This document shows positions 10,432-20,598 of a stretch of 53,367 bases of DNA, one piece after another; within the stretch, counting starts at the first letter, position 1; each line of letters starts with the position of its first letter. The DNA is from Opitutales bacterium. GTDB taxonomy: Bacteria > Verrucomicrobiota > Verrucomicrobiia > Opitutales > Seribacteraceae. The stretch covers positions 1-53,367 of the forward strand of contig JAQXCL010000147.1 in NCBI GenBank assembly GCA_029251885.1. Reading direction: 5' to 3'. Both the position numbers and the translations under genes were made by a program. Under the pieces are notes generated by a model that saw nothing but the letters and a program-made list of their open reading frames with translations, ran no database searches and was not told the DNA's origin.

Positions 10432-10475
10432 AAATCCCATTTTAATAAAGACTCTCAGCGATGGGGTTTGTTTAT
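10432..10475 (+). terminator. possible terminator downstream of tRNA-Arg
   Basis: AAATCCCAT...ATGGGGTTT inverted repeat followed by GTTTATT. Confidence 0.35.
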
Positions 10476-10782
10476 TGTTTACTCATCAAGAATTCATGAT
10501 TGGCCACAAGATAATCGGTATAATGACACTCTTGGCAGCACATGAAGGAAGTAATTAAAAAGGGTAATTTTGTGGATCTACAAAATAGGTTGTGGTTGTA
10601 GAGTTTGAAGGAAAGAAAAGGAAGCAGGTTTTGGGATCAGTTTTGGAGGCTAAGACATCATGGATGGGTGGGTTTAAGGAAACTAAACCCGTTTGGGAAG
10701 AAAACCTTAATTTACACAGCGAGGTACTTATGCCCCGCGGAATACTTGGATATTTTAAGATATTTGTTAAACTCCTCGATAT

Positions 10783-11106
10783 ATGAGTAAATCAAATTTT
10801 CAAAATGTAACCGTTCACGCCAAGGCGAATATCTACTTTGATGGTAAAGTAGTAAGTCACTCGATTATTATGGAAGATGGTGCGAAGAAAACGCTGGGAC
10901 TCATTTACCCGGGAAGATATCATTTCAATACCGAACTTGCCGAGAAAATGGAGATCATTGCGGGTAACTGCAAGGTAACCTTAGATGGCAAGGACGGTCC
11001 GATTTCTTACGAGGAGAATCACTCATTTGATGTTCCGGCAATGAGTGGTTTCACCATCGAAGTGAACGATGGTACATGCGAATATATCTGCACTTTTATC
11101 GGTTAA
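10783..11106 (+). CDS. ppnP: pyrimidine/purine nucleoside phosphorylase (PpnP/YaiE, DUF1255)
   Basis: Small cupin-like protein: NVTVHAKANIYFDGKVVSHSI...GLIYPGRYHFNTELAEKMEIIAGNCKV...FDVPAMSGFTIEV...YICTFIG. Confidence 0.9.
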   Translation: MSKSNFQNVTVHAKANIYFDGKVVSHSIIMEDGAKKTLGLIYPGRYHFNTELAEKMEIIAGNCKVTLDGKDGPISYEENHSFDVPAMSGFTIEVNDGTCEYICTFIG

Positions 11107-11540
11107 GCTCCTACTCTTGGCAAAGAAAATAGCGGTTGGGAAGTAAGTAACTTGAATGTACCAACATTCGTGTAAAAATGTATGCAAAACAGACAAGGTA
11201 TCTGATCAAGTTATTAGAGTCCAACAGACTAATAGTGATGCGAAGAGCAATCTCTATTCTTGTATGGGTAAAGAAGGATCATTAAGTAGCAATAAATTGT
11301 CATAACCGAGCTAGAACGGGGTAAACAAAGGGTTTAGCATTTGACAATGTAAGGATATGCTAATTCCAGTTTTGTTAATACATGGTTAAGTAAACTTATG
11401 CCATTAATAAGTTTTTTTGATTTACAGGTATAAGATTTAAAACTATTAAAATAGTACAATATTGTACAACAATGATTTTGTTCTAATTTTCGTTATTAAA
11501 ATTACATAACACCGCCAGGCAGGATGATCAGCATTACTCG

Positions 11541-12326
11541 ATGAGGTTTCTTTTATATGTTAGCTTAATAGTTGGGTTCTATACCTTTGCCGATGCAGAG
11601 ATCCAATTTCCATTAAAACCAGCCGAAGGTAAGTTTTTGGTTGATGAAGCCAATTTGCTTTCCGTTAGTTCTGTTAACGAACTTGAACCTAAGCTCAATG
11701 AGCTACTTAAAAAAACTGCGATCCCCATCATTTTTGTGAGTATTCAAAACCAGAAAGCTTACGGTGCAGGTAATATGCCGATCGAAACATACGCTCGTCG
11801 TTTATACGATCATTGGGGAATCGGGCACGAGCGAATTACTGTAGAGGGGCGTGGTGTTGGCAGAACGGTTGATATTCCTTGGAATAAGGGTATTCTTCTT
11901 CTTGTCGCTGTTGATGATAGGAAAGCCCGTATCGAGTTGGGTGGTGGCTTCTTACAGCATAAAAACGCAACCTGTCGTTCAATTATGAGCGATCACATAA
12001 TTCCTTTCTTTCGAAAGGGAGATTATCAGGGGGGTATACTAACTGGAATACAGGCTTTGTCGCAAATGGCTAAGGGAGAAACAGTCGAGCCACCTCCTAG
12101 ACCATGGTGGCATTATGGTCTGATGGTTTTATTAGTAGTCCTCGCTATTTTTACGATTGTTTCTCTTATAAGGCGTGGTAGTTCAGGTTGGGCATGGGTG
12201 TTTTGGGCCGCAGTTTTTGCGATAATGGTTTGGCTGTTCTTTTTTTTATTAACCCCTGATAATGGATTTGGCGGATCCTGCGGAGGGGGGAGCTCAGGAG
12301 GCGGAGGTGCATCAGGTTCTTGGTAA
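11541..12326 (+). CDS. TPM-domain (YgcG-like) membrane protein
   Basis: Signal peptide; LVDEANLLSVSSVNELEPKLNELLKKT...IELGGGF; TM segments; Gly/Ser-rich tail GGSCGGGSSGGGGASGSW. Confidence 0.8.
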   Translation: MRFLLYVSLIVGFYTFADAEIQFPLKPAEGKFLVDEANLLSVSSVNELEPKLNELLKKTAIPIIFVSIQNQKAYGAGNMPIETYARRLYDHWGIGHERITVEGRGVGRTVDIPWNKGILLLVAVDDRKARIELGGGFLQHKNATCRSIMSDHIIPFFRKGDYQGGILTGIQALSQMAKGETVEPPPRPWWHYGLMVLLVVLAIFTIVSLIRRGSSGWAWVFWAAVFAIMVWLFFFLLTPDNGFGGSCGGGSSGGGGASGSW

Positions 12327-12330
12327 AAAC

Positions 12331-13023
12331 ATGAAAAATATCGATACTTTTTTTAATAATGATACTAAGTTGTGTATCCGGGAAGCCATTTCAGAGGCTG
12401 AATCTATTACATCTGCTGAAATTGTAACTGTACTTACTGACTGCAGTGGTCGTTACGAACGTGCGGAAGATTTAGCTGGATTTTTTTTGGCTATAATCTC
12501 GCTGGTGATTTGCTGGCTTAATTTTCAAGATGTTTTAACAGATGGTGTGTGGCTTTCCGCACAAAACCCTAATCTGCAGTTAGATTTGGGTATAATTGTA
12601 TTTATTTTAGTAGTTGGTTATTTGTTAGGTACCTTTCTTGCGAGTCGTATAGGTTGGCTAAGGCGGCTTTTTTGTTCACGCAAAACAATGGAGTCATGCT
12701 TGCATGAAAAAGCCATTCAGGCCTTTCAGTTGCAGCGTGTAGGTAAAACAAAAGATGGAACTGGTGTTATTATCTTCATCTCTTTGTTCGAGCATATGGT
12801 CTTTGTCCTTGGGGATGTTAGAATAAGTAAGCATTTAAGCAATGAGGACTTTGTAGAAGTCAGAGACATAATTCTTGATGGGTTTCGGAAGAAACAAAAA
12901 AAAGATGGTATGGTGGAGGCTATTCTTCTATGTGGTCAAAAACTTCAAAAATTCTGCCCATTCAAACCTGACGATAAAAACGAGCTTTGTAATGATCTGA
13001 GAATTTGGAAGCAGTTTTCTTAA
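12331..13023 (+). CDS. second TPM-domain membrane protein
   Basis: MKNIDTFFNNDTKLCIREAISEAESITSAEIVTVLTD..., TM pair, FQLQRVGKTKDGTGVIIFISLFEHMVFVLGD; ATG 4 bp after the previous stop. Confidence 0.7.
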   Translation: MKNIDTFFNNDTKLCIREAISEAESITSAEIVTVLTDCSGRYERAEDLAGFFLAIISLVICWLNFQDVLTDGVWLSAQNPNLQLDLGIIVFILVVGYLLGTFLASRIGWLRRLFCSRKTMESCLHEKAIQAFQLQRVGKTKDGTGVIIFISLFEHMVFVLGDVRISKHLSNEDFVEVRDIILDGFRKKQKKDGMVEAILLCGQKLQKFCPFKPDDKNELCNDLRIWKQFS

Positions 13024-13593
13024 AATAACGAAAAAGTTTAGTTTCTCCTTATTTTCAGTTTTTTAATCATCATTAAGCCCGGTCATACTTTACAGTGCTC
13101 GATCCACAGTGGACGATAGGAAATTAGGCTCTCGGGTTGATGGTTGTGTACAATGACCTTGACGGTTCGGATATCAATATTGCCCGGTTAGGTGCAATCA
13201 AAGGCTGGATTATTCTTTGTCGTTGGAGAAAGATCGTTGGTGGCAGCACCGTATGTTTCCTTACAGACGGATGGGGAAGGGTGGCAAATAAGTACGAGTT
13301 ATTTTGTACCATATACTTCTCAATTCCCCCCCTTGATAGTTTTGCTGACATCAACTTTATCGAAAAGGGCTAGGAATACTTGATCATCGAGCCACAGCTA
13401 AACTATAAAAACGACCAATCAATTTTGTCCTTTTGCCCTGGGATACCGATAGAAAGGATTAAAAGTCGCCAATCCTGCGGTTGAGTAATCGAGAGTTACC
13501 CTTTGGTTTGAGTGTAGTTTGTAGGCAAGCTAGATATGCCTTTGCATTATCCCCCCGGTTGAAGCCAAGTCAGACAATATAAGATTAAGAATA

Positions 13594-14874
13594 CTAGGAA
13601 GCTTTATCCGGGGATTTTGTAGGCTTATCAGAATCTTCTTTTTTTATCGCGGGACTCTTTGGTTGCTCGGTCACTTTCTCCGCAGGTTTAGTCTTTTCAC
13701 TGGGAGAGGCTGGAGATTGATCTTTTTTATCCTCAGGGGAGGGGGTAGAAGTAGGTTTGGCGGGTTCGACTGATGGGGACACTTTCGGGGATTTGCTAGA
13801 CTCCTTAGGCGAGCTATCAGAAAGCTTAGTTTCTGTGCTAGTGGCATCTTTATTGTCAGAATCCTTTTTGGGTGCAGTTTTATCCTTTTTGGCTTCGGTA
13901 GTTGCTTGGGAATCGGAGGACTTTTCTTCCTTAGGCTTGGCCTCATCATCAATAGACTTACGCTTGGCAGCCTTCTTGAGCACTGCTGCTTTTTTGGCAG
14001 CATCCCGAGCCGCTTGGGCGGCCATTTCCTTGCGTGCGGTAATGAAGGAAACGATACACAAAATTACATAGATGAGCAAAAGACCCGCAGATAGAAGCAT
14101 ACTGGTAGGCTTTAAACTTGATGCCTCGTGAATTAGGTATGGCTCGCTTCGCCACCAACTCATTTCAGCAAAAGCGCCTACCACCATTTTAGCTATGGAC
14201 AAAAAACCAAGTAAAGCAATGAGCACAGCAACATGCATGATATGTTTTTTGGCATTGGGTGCCTTATCGGCAGCAACTACCAATAAAATTAAGAGCAGAC
14301 CGATTATACCTGGAATAAATGCTGTCCAACTCTTTCCGAATTCAAGAGATTTATTATTTTCAGGAGCATTGAGTACATTTTCCCAGTTGTTGGAACTCAG
14401 GGTAACAGGTCCTTCGGAGTCACCCAGATTGTTATAAATAAAGCGAATTTTTGCCTTATCCACATCAATTTTGGGCCAATCGATTGGTTCATAATTTTCC
14501 GTGCCAGCATTGCTGTAATTTTCGGACTCCTGAAGAAGGCCACGACGAGTATCTCCAGATGAACTGGCATACCAAAAAGACTCTTCTTTACCCTCCATTC
14601 GGCCTGCTTTGCGGGCGTAATTCTTTTGGTTAATATCTTTGGCGTGACTTTCGTTCAACTTATGAACTATCCACCAGACATTTTCTCCAGCAGAATCATC
14701 ACATGGCATGAAGTCTAGCATTACGCTCTGATTACCGTCTGAAAGAACAAACTCGGCGTCGCTGGCCCAAGGACCTTTCAGCTTAATGGATAGGCTGGGG
14801 TCTTGAACAATGTAACTGATAAGACCAGTTAAGATAAGGATTCCTCCAAGGATAAAGGATGGTATTTTAAGCAT
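13594..14874 (-). CDS. hypothetical multi-TM membrane protein with K/P/S/E-rich low-complexity C-terminal tail
   Basis: N-terminal TM, three further TM segments, about 130-aa tail SKSPKVSPSVEPAKPTSTPSPEDKKDQSPAS... Confidence 0.6.
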   Translation of the reverse strand: MLKIPSFILGGILILTGLISYIVQDPSLSIKLKGPWASDAEFVLSDGNQSVMLDFMPCDDSAGENVWWIVHKLNESHAKDINQKNYARKAGRMEGKEESFWYASSSGDTRRGLLQESENYSNAGTENYEPIDWPKIDVDKAKIRFIYNNLGDSEGPVTLSSNNWENVLNAPENNKSLEFGKSWTAFIPGIIGLLLILLVVAADKAPNAKKHIMHVAVLIALLGFLSIAKMVVGAFAEMSWWRSEPYLIHEASSLKPTSMLLSAGLLLIYVILCIVSFITARKEMAAQAARDAAKKAAVLKKAAKRKSIDDEAKPKEEKSSDSQATTEAKKDKTAPKKDSDNKDATSTETKLSDSSPKESSKSPKVSPSVEPAKPTSTPSPEDKKDQSPASPSEKTKPAEKVTEQPKSPAIKKEDSDKPTKSPDKAS

Positions 14875-14975
14875 CTCATTAGGAAAACTGCTTTCAGAAA
14901 ACAGGCAAGCTCGTAAAGTTTAAAAATCCTCTCGTTTCTCTGAGTTTTTCGAATAGAATATAGGTTTTAACTTTA

Positions 14976-15260
14976 ATGATCTTAGAAACCATAATTAAAA
15001 CTGAAACTGAAGAAGATACTTCCCTGGACGTACCTTGGCGTGTGATTGTTCTTAATGATCCCGTAAATCTGATGAATTATGTGGTGATGGTTTTTCGCAA
15101 GGTATTGGGTTTTGATGAGAATAAAGCCACCAAACATATGCGCGAAGTCCACGAAAACGGTCGTTCTGTTGTTTGGTCTGGTAATCGTGAAAGAGCAGAA
15201 AATTATGCGTATCAATTACAGCATTGGCGCCTGCAGACCTTGTTGGAACGGGATGATTGA
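14976..15260 (+). CDS. clpS: ATP-dependent Clp protease adaptor ClpS
   Basis: PWRVIVLNDPVNLMNYVVMVFRKVLGFDENKATKHMREVHENGRSVVWSGNRERAENYAYQLQ. Confidence 0.92.
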   Translation: MILETIIKTETEEDTSLDVPWRVIVLNDPVNLMNYVVMVFRKVLGFDENKATKHMREVHENGRSVVWSGNRERAENYAYQLQHWRLQTLLERDD

Positions 15261-15699
15261 ATTTCGTTTGCAAATCGATTCAAGAATTACCCGGGCGGTG
15301 GTTCCTTTGATTGTTAAATCTTTTTCAGAGTGTGGAAAAACGGCAGAACCAGTTTTTCCCTATCCAGAAGAGTCTGATCAAGAATTAATGGATACATGGG
15401 CCAAAAGTTTACGAGAGGACCTTGCTCAGGATCGTCAAAGGCTTGCCCGTCGGTTGAAGGATTCAAAATTTGCTCATGGTTATGTCGAGATTCCCGATGA
15501 GGATATGGAACTAGTTTTGCGAGCGTTAACGGAAATTCGTTTATTTATTCGTAAATCCAACCTGGATGCTTTTAGCGATGAAGAATTGGAGACGGGGGGA
15601 TTTATTTTACCTCAAAAACCTCAACTCGCTCAGTCTTACTACCTGGCCTACTTGGTTTTAGCTGAAGTGCAAGAGGGCTTGATTGCACAAGCCTCATAG
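15253..15699 (+). CDS. DUF2017-like protein, overlapping the clpS stop
   Basis: MIEFRLQIDSRITRAVVPLIVKSFSE...; start overlaps clpS by 8 bp. The longer ORF from 15112 lies inside clpS. Confidence 0.6.
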   Translation: MIEFRLQIDSRITRAVVPLIVKSFSECGKTAEPVFPYPEESDQELMDTWAKSLREDLAQDRQRLARRLKDSKFAHGYVEIPDEDMELVLRALTEIRLFIRKSNLDAFSDEELETGGFILPQKPQLAQSYYLAYLVLAEVQEGLIAQAS

Positions 15700-15713
15700 C
15701 CGGGTACACAGTA

Positions 15714-17186
15714 TTAACCAGCTCGAAGGATTTGATTGTTGGCCACGGCAATTCCTCCTAGCATAGCACCGACAATTCCAACATAGCCTTGGTCTGTACC
15801 AGCGAGGTATAGGTTTTTGTACTTGGTCGAGCCATCCCTTTTCTTAGTTGGAGACCCATAAAGGGTACCGTTTATATGACTGGTGAACCGCTTGATTGTT
15901 TTGGGGGTAAATGTATCCAGTAGTTCGGTGCGTTGGTGTAGTTGGTCTCGCTGCTCCAGGCCATCTGGTAAATAACTGAGGGCATTATCAAGCATAGTTT
16001 TTTCCCAATAGTTTTTTTCCTTCAAGTATTGAGCCTCAGATAATTCAGACCATTTATGGAAATTTGCTGGATGAGTGACGCGCAGTTTGGATTCTTCGAC
16101 CTGATGGTTCGTTCCATAATTGTCTGGCAGACAGATTACTCCTGATTCCAAATCCACTAAACCTTTGGGGCAATCATATACAAAACGGTTTGAACGGTTG
16201 AAAAAGACTACGGTTTCGTCCCAACTCAAATCTTTTGGATGTCCCTTAAATACACGTATAGATTCAATAATACTAAACTGTCCAGTTTGGGCTTCATCTG
16301 GTTCGATACAGCTTTCTTGCAGCAAAGATTCGGTCTCACGAATACCACAGGTTGAAATTATTTTTTCTACTTTTATCGTTTCACCCGACTCTAAAATGAT
16401 TTCCTTTGCTTTATCTCCCTTGGTTCGGATTGAGCGAACAGCACTGTTCATTCTTCGATCTACCCCAAATTCCTTGAGCTTTTCAGTGAGGGGATTGAGG
16501 ATTGCTCGGATACCATCCTCTGGCCTGGATAAACCTTGTTTAAAGATGGCATCGAACAACATGATAAAGGTAGGGAAATCAATATCATCTGGCCGTGCAG
16601 ATCCATAGTAACAGGTGGGACAGAGCAGCATTTCTCCAAGTAATGGATCGATGCCTGAATCTCTAAGGATTGAGCGGGTGGAAAGTTCTTCCGCATGGAC
16701 AGAATAGGCGGGGAAATCCTCCATCTTTTTTAGGAGTTTCAAAAAAGCATTCATGGAAGATGGGAAAACCTCCTCCACTTGGCCCAGGAAATATTGAAAG
16801 TCATTATTGAATCGAAGGGACTGCTCGCCAAAGGTGATACGGGAATGACTTTGTGGGAGAAGCTTTAAATTATCAATGGATAGCCGTAATTGCCGGCAAA
16901 GCTTTAACAAAGGGGATGCTTTGCCAGAAGTGGGGGAGGGATAATTGGTTAGGGCATGCAGCCCAACATCAAACTTTCTGCCCTTGCGTGCATAAAAACT
17001 ATTTAAGCCTCCGACCACATAATGTTTTTCGAGTAGGATAACCTTTTTTCCAAACATTGCCAATCGAACTGCGGCTGCCAACCCAGCTAGCCCGGCACCA
17101 ATGATCGCAACCTCGGTTGAGGAAACTTGCGAATTTATGGATTTTGAAAGGGACAAAGAAGGGCGGGGCAGGGAAACCGACCCCAC
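15714..17186 (-). CDS. FAD-dependent oxidoreductase, phytoene desaturase/carotenoid isomerase (CrtI/CrtISO)-like
   Basis: VAIIGAGLAGLAAAVRLAMFGKKVILLEKHYVVGGLNSFYARKGRKFDVGLHALTNY; C-terminal NLYLAGTDQGYVGIVGAMLGGIAVAN. Confidence 0.8.
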   Translation of the reverse strand: MGSVSLPRPSLSLSKSINSQVSSTEVAIIGAGLAGLAAAVRLAMFGKKVILLEKHYVVGGLNSFYARKGRKFDVGLHALTNYPSPTSGKASPLLKLCRQLRLSIDNLKLLPQSHSRITFGEQSLRFNNDFQYFLGQVEEVFPSSMNAFLKLLKKMEDFPAYSVHAEELSTRSILRDSGIDPLLGEMLLCPTCYYGSARPDDIDFPTFIMLFDAIFKQGLSRPEDGIRAILNPLTEKLKEFGVDRRMNSAVRSIRTKGDKAKEIILESGETIKVEKIISTCGIRETESLLQESCIEPDEAQTGQFSIIESIRVFKGHPKDLSWDETVVFFNRSNRFVYDCPKGLVDLESGVICLPDNYGTNHQVEESKLRVTHPANFHKWSELSEAQYLKEKNYWEKTMLDNALSYLPDGLEQRDQLHQRTELLDTFTPKTIKRFTSHINGTLYGSPTKKRDGSTKYKNLYLAGTDQGYVGIVGAMLGGIAVANNQILRAG

Positions 17187-17190
17187 TCAA

Positions 17191-17451
17191 TCAGGCAGCA
17201 GCACCCGCTTCAAACTTGGGCAGCAAGTAATTGGCACAACTATCCAGAGACTCAAGTTCACGGTACTCTGGTTCAGGTACATCAATACCATGTTGCTTGC
17301 GAAGTTCCATGACTATATCGAGAAAATCCATTGAATCTAGATCAAGCTGATCTCTCAGCCGAACGTCAGACTTGACGTCGTTAAGGTCTTCATCGGGAGC
17401 AATTTCCGCAATTATATCGAGTACGATTTGTTTGACTTTATCTTTATCCAT
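17191..17451 (-). CDS. acyl carrier protein (second, cluster-associated)
   Basis: MDKDKVKQIVLDIIAEIAPDEDLNDVKSDVRLRDQLDLDSMDFLDIVMELRKQHG: phosphopantetheine Ser in LDSMDF. Confidence 0.9.
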   Translation of the reverse strand: MDKDKVKQIVLDIIAEIAPDEDLNDVKSDVRLRDQLDLDSMDFLDIVMELRKQHGIDVPEPEYRELESLDSCANYLLPKFEAGAAA

Positions 17452-17474
17452 CAGTGCTAGGGGTGAATACTACC

Positions 17475-18719
17475 CTACGCTTCAAACTTTTTCAAGATAA
17501 GAACTGAATTGATTCCAAGCATACCAAAAGAATTGTTGAGAATTACCGAAACTCCACCCTCTTTTTTAATTGCCTGACCAGTTACTAAACCTGGAAGTGC
17601 ACAAGTAGGGTCAATCTCATCAACATTTAAGGTGGCATGAACCATTCCGTCTTCAAACGAGGGAATATTACCCGCAAGTTCAATAGCTCCAGCCGCTCCC
17701 ATAGAGTGACCGATAAAACTTTTTGTATTATTGACCTTCGTTCCAATACTTTCTCCGAAAAGATTACGAATTGCTTTACACTCCTGCTCGTCTCCCTGGG
17801 GAGTTGAGGTGGCATGGGTGCTTACTAAATCGATGTCTTCCGGTTGCATATTAGCATTACTCAAGGCCTGCCTCATGCACTCCTCCTGCCTTACAGGATT
17901 GGGTAGCACATAATCAGTACCGTCTGAATTGATCCGGTAGCCTGCAACCTCTGCGATGATGTTTGCATCTCTTTGGAGTGCGTCGTCTAAACGTTCCAAG
18001 ACATAAATACATCCACCCTCGCTAACCACGATTCCATTGCGTCCTTTATCAAACGGACGGCTTGCCCGAGTTGGATCCTCGTGAGAGGCAAGAGCTCCTT
18101 GGCTTTTAAAGCCAGCAAAGATACCGTAAGCTCGGATACTTTCACTCACCCCACCAGCCAGAGCAAAGTCACACTCTCCTAGGCGCAATTGTTGGACTCC
18201 CTGAATAATACCTGCATTTCCTGCAGCACAGGCTGCTCCAATCGTGTAGTGCGGACCAGTCAGACCGAGGTTAACCGTAATCTCCCCAGCAGGGTTATTG
18301 GCAACCGTGCGAGGATTGTGGTGATGGGTCCAATACTTGATATCTTCATCGTAATGATCAAATAATTGACAAACCTCAGTCTCAGTCTCGACATTTCCAT
18401 GCTCGGTGATTCCCAAGTAAATCCCGATTCTTGAAGGGTCTACTTTTTCGAGATCTAGGTTAGCATGGGCGATGGCTTCATTTGCACAATAGATTGCAAT
18501 GCTTCCAGCCCTTGTACCTACACGGATTTCTTTTCGTTTTTGATATTTTTTTTGGTCAAAATCACATACTCCGGCTGGTTGTTCGCCCATGTTGCGAACG
18601 GGAAATAAAGAAACCCCACTCTTGCCTGCCAAAAGAGCCTCTCGGTAGGTGGGCAAATCATTACCAAGCGGACATGTTAGTCCGATTCCGGTGAGAACAA
18701 TTCTGGGAAGTTGATTCAT
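17475..18719 (-). CDS. beta-ketoacyl-ACP synthase (second, cluster-associated)
   Basis: Cys-His-His triad present: IGAACAAGNAG, STHATSTPQGD, KSFIGHSMGAAGA. Confidence 0.88.
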   Translation of the reverse strand: MNQLPRIVLTGIGLTCPLGNDLPTYREALLAGKSGVSLFPVRNMGEQPAGVCDFDQKKYQKRKEIRVGTRAGSIAIYCANEAIAHANLDLEKVDPSRIGIYLGITEHGNVETETEVCQLFDHYDEDIKYWTHHHNPRTVANNPAGEITVNLGLTGPHYTIGAACAAGNAGIIQGVQQLRLGECDFALAGGVSESIRAYGIFAGFKSQGALASHEDPTRASRPFDKGRNGIVVSEGGCIYVLERLDDALQRDANIIAEVAGYRINSDGTDYVLPNPVRQEECMRQALSNANMQPEDIDLVSTHATSTPQGDEQECKAIRNLFGESIGTKVNNTKSFIGHSMGAAGAIELAGNIPSFEDGMVHATLNVDEIDPTCALPGLVTGQAIKKEGGVSVILNNSFGMLGINSVLILKKFEA

Positions 18720-18787
18720 TTGTAAAATCAGTCTTTAATTAATGAAGCATACAACGAAATTAGGCAAGCTACCAAAGAGGCAAATTT

Positions 18788-20371
18788 TTAATATCGTATT
18801 TCGTAGCTGTCTATCCGCTTGCGCAGGGTTGCCCTTGTAATGCCGAGTAAGGCAGATGCTTTTACCTGATTGCCGCCACATTCCTGCAAGGCTCGCTGGA
18901 TAATTTCTTTTTCCATATTCTCGAGTAAATTATTAGCACTCTTTGCTCTGAGATGAGAATAGGAAATATTAAAACTTTCCTCAAGTGATATGGATGAAGG
19001 TGGCTGTGCATTACCGTATTGATTCTGATGAGGAACCGTTTCTACAGTCTGAGGCTTCTGGCCAAATAGAGATTTATTTTGAGGGGGTGTAACGACTGTT
19101 ACATCGCTAGGAGCTGTATCATCTGTCTGATAAGCTGACCGAGGATGACTAGCTTGTAAAGGTTCTGAGAGGCTAGGTGCGCTTGATACAGAAGAGATAT
19201 TTTCGGGGAGATCTTTTGCTAAAATTCTTTTACTTTTGGATACCACTGATGCCGAGTGGAGTACATTTTCCAATTCCCTTACATTGCCCGGCCATTTGCA
19301 GGATTTGAGAATTTCCATCGCTTCGATGGAAATCTCCTTGGTTCCGGTGGAAAACTTTTTGTCCAAGCGTGCGAGCATGAAATCGACAAGTTCGGGAAGG
19401 TCTTCCATGCGGTCGCGCAAAGATGGGGTTTCGATACGCACAACATTTAACCGGTAATACAAATCTTCACGAAAGGATTTATCCTTAACCATGGATTCGA
19501 GGTTTTTATGAGTTGCTGCAATCAGGCGGACATCCACTTTTTTGACCTTTGTACTACCGACTCTTTGAATTTCCCCTTCCTGGATAGCCCTGAGGATTTT
19601 AGTTTGGGTTGGCAGTCCCATATCGCCAATTTCGTCCAAAAAAAGACTTCCGCCGTGGCAAACTTCAAATTGTCCAGCCTTCGCATCGGTGGCACCAGTA
19701 AACGCCCCTTTTTCATGTCCAAAAAGTTCGCTTTCAATGAGGTTTTCCGGAATGGCCCCACAGTTTACCGCATGAAAGGGGGCATCTGAACGATGGCTGT
19801 AACGATGGATGCAACGGGCAACCAGTTCTTTGCCGGTGCCACTTTCACCTGTCACCATTACGGTAGCCTCTGAGGCAGCAACTTGGCCAATTTTCTTCAG
19901 GACTTGTTGCATCTTTTCGCCACTACCTACAATGCCTTCCTCCAAATCCTCCTTGTTTAACAGACGCTTTTCTACATTTTCTGTACTGCCCGAGTCTGCA
20001 TTTGCCTTGAGGGCCTTTGCCACCATGTCCTTGAGCTTGGGTAGGTCAAATGGCTTAAGTACATAATCAAATGCACCGTGCTTCATCGCCTGGATGGCTG
20101 TTTGAGTGGTTCCGTATGCAGTCATTAATATTACCAGTGATGTTGGAGCTGCAGTGCGTAAATGTTGGAGCGTTTCGATGCCTGACATCCCCTCCATCCG
20201 ATTGTCGAGGAAGATGAGTTGAGGATTCTCCTTTTCTGCAACTTCTACTCCGTTCTCGCCAGAATCAGCCGTTATAATGTGGTGACCGTCTGGAGAAAGT
20301 ACACGTTCCAAAGAGTAGCGGATCTCCGCATCATCATCAATAATTAGAATGGTTGATTTATCAGTTTTCAA
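18788..20371 (-). CDS. sigma-54-dependent NtrC-family response regulator
   Basis: REC domain ([18 protein letters not shown]), AAA+ with GESGTGKE and [11 protein letters not shown]-terminal Fis-type HTH ([27 protein letters not shown]). Confidence 0.93.
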   Translation of the reverse strand: MKTDKSTILIIDDDAEIRYSLERVLSPDGHHIITADSGENGVEVAEKENPQLIFLDNRMEGMSGIETLQHLRTAAPTSLVILMTAYGTTQTAIQAMKHGAFDYVLKPFDLPKLKDMVAKALKANADSGSTENVEKRLLNKEDLEEGIVGSGEKMQQVLKKIGQVAASEATVMVTGESGTGKELVARCIHRYSHRSDAPFHAVNCGAIPENLIESELFGHEKGAFTGATDAKAGQFEVCHGGSLFLDEIGDMGLPTQTKILRAIQEGEIQRVGSTKVKKVDVRLIAATHKNLESMVKDKSFREDLYYRLNVVRIETPSLRDRMEDLPELVDFMLARLDKKFSTGTKEISIEAMEILKSCKWPGNVRELENVLHSASVVSKSKRILAKDLPENISSVSSAPSLSEPLQASHPRSAYQTDDTAPSDVTVVTPPQNKSLFGQKPQTVETVPHQNQYGNAQPPSSISLEESFNISYSHLRAKSANNLLENMEKEIIQRALQECGGNQVKASALLGITRATLRKRIDSYEIRY

Positions 20372-20498
20372 AATAAAAGGTTTAGGTTTTAATTTTTAAC
20401 CAATCGATAAGCGGGTAAAGCTCAAAGCGAAAAATTTAACGAATCATTTGTTTGCGTTGACGGAGGCTTAAGTGAAGTTCATAGTTTGCCTCTTTCTT

Positions 20499-20575
20499 GC
20501 CAGGGTAGCTCAGGCGGTTAGAGCGTCGGACTCATAACCCGAAGGTCGGCGGTTCAAGTCCGCCCCCTGGTACCA
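20499..20575 (+). tRNA. tRNA-Met(CAT) (elongator Met versus lysidine Ile2 not resolved)
   Basis: GCCAGGGTAGCTCAGGCGGTTAGAGCGTCGGACTCATAACCCGAAGGTCGGCGGTTCAAGTCCGCCCCCTGGTACCA; stems pair; encoded CCA. Confidence 0.93.
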
Positions 20576-20595
20576 TTACCTAAGTACAGGTAATG
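20574..20595. terminator. hairpin immediately 3' of tRNA-Met, between converging genes
   Basis: CATTACCT aagtac AGGTAATG: perfect 8-bp stem, T-rich on the + side. Confidence 0.5.
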
Positions 20596-20598
20596 AGG

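Noticed and set aside
10592-10790. Two overlapping 61-64-aa ORFs after tRNA-Arg
   Set aside because: Overlap each other in different frames and show no protein-like features or clear RBS; left as non-coding.
13124-13383. Overlapping short ORFs on both strands
   Set aside because: Mutually overlapping, no recognisable domain; treated only as an unexplained gap.
15112-15252. N-terminal part of the 195-aa ORF at 15112
   Set aside because: Lies out of frame inside clpS; the DUF2017-like start at 15253 is more plausible.
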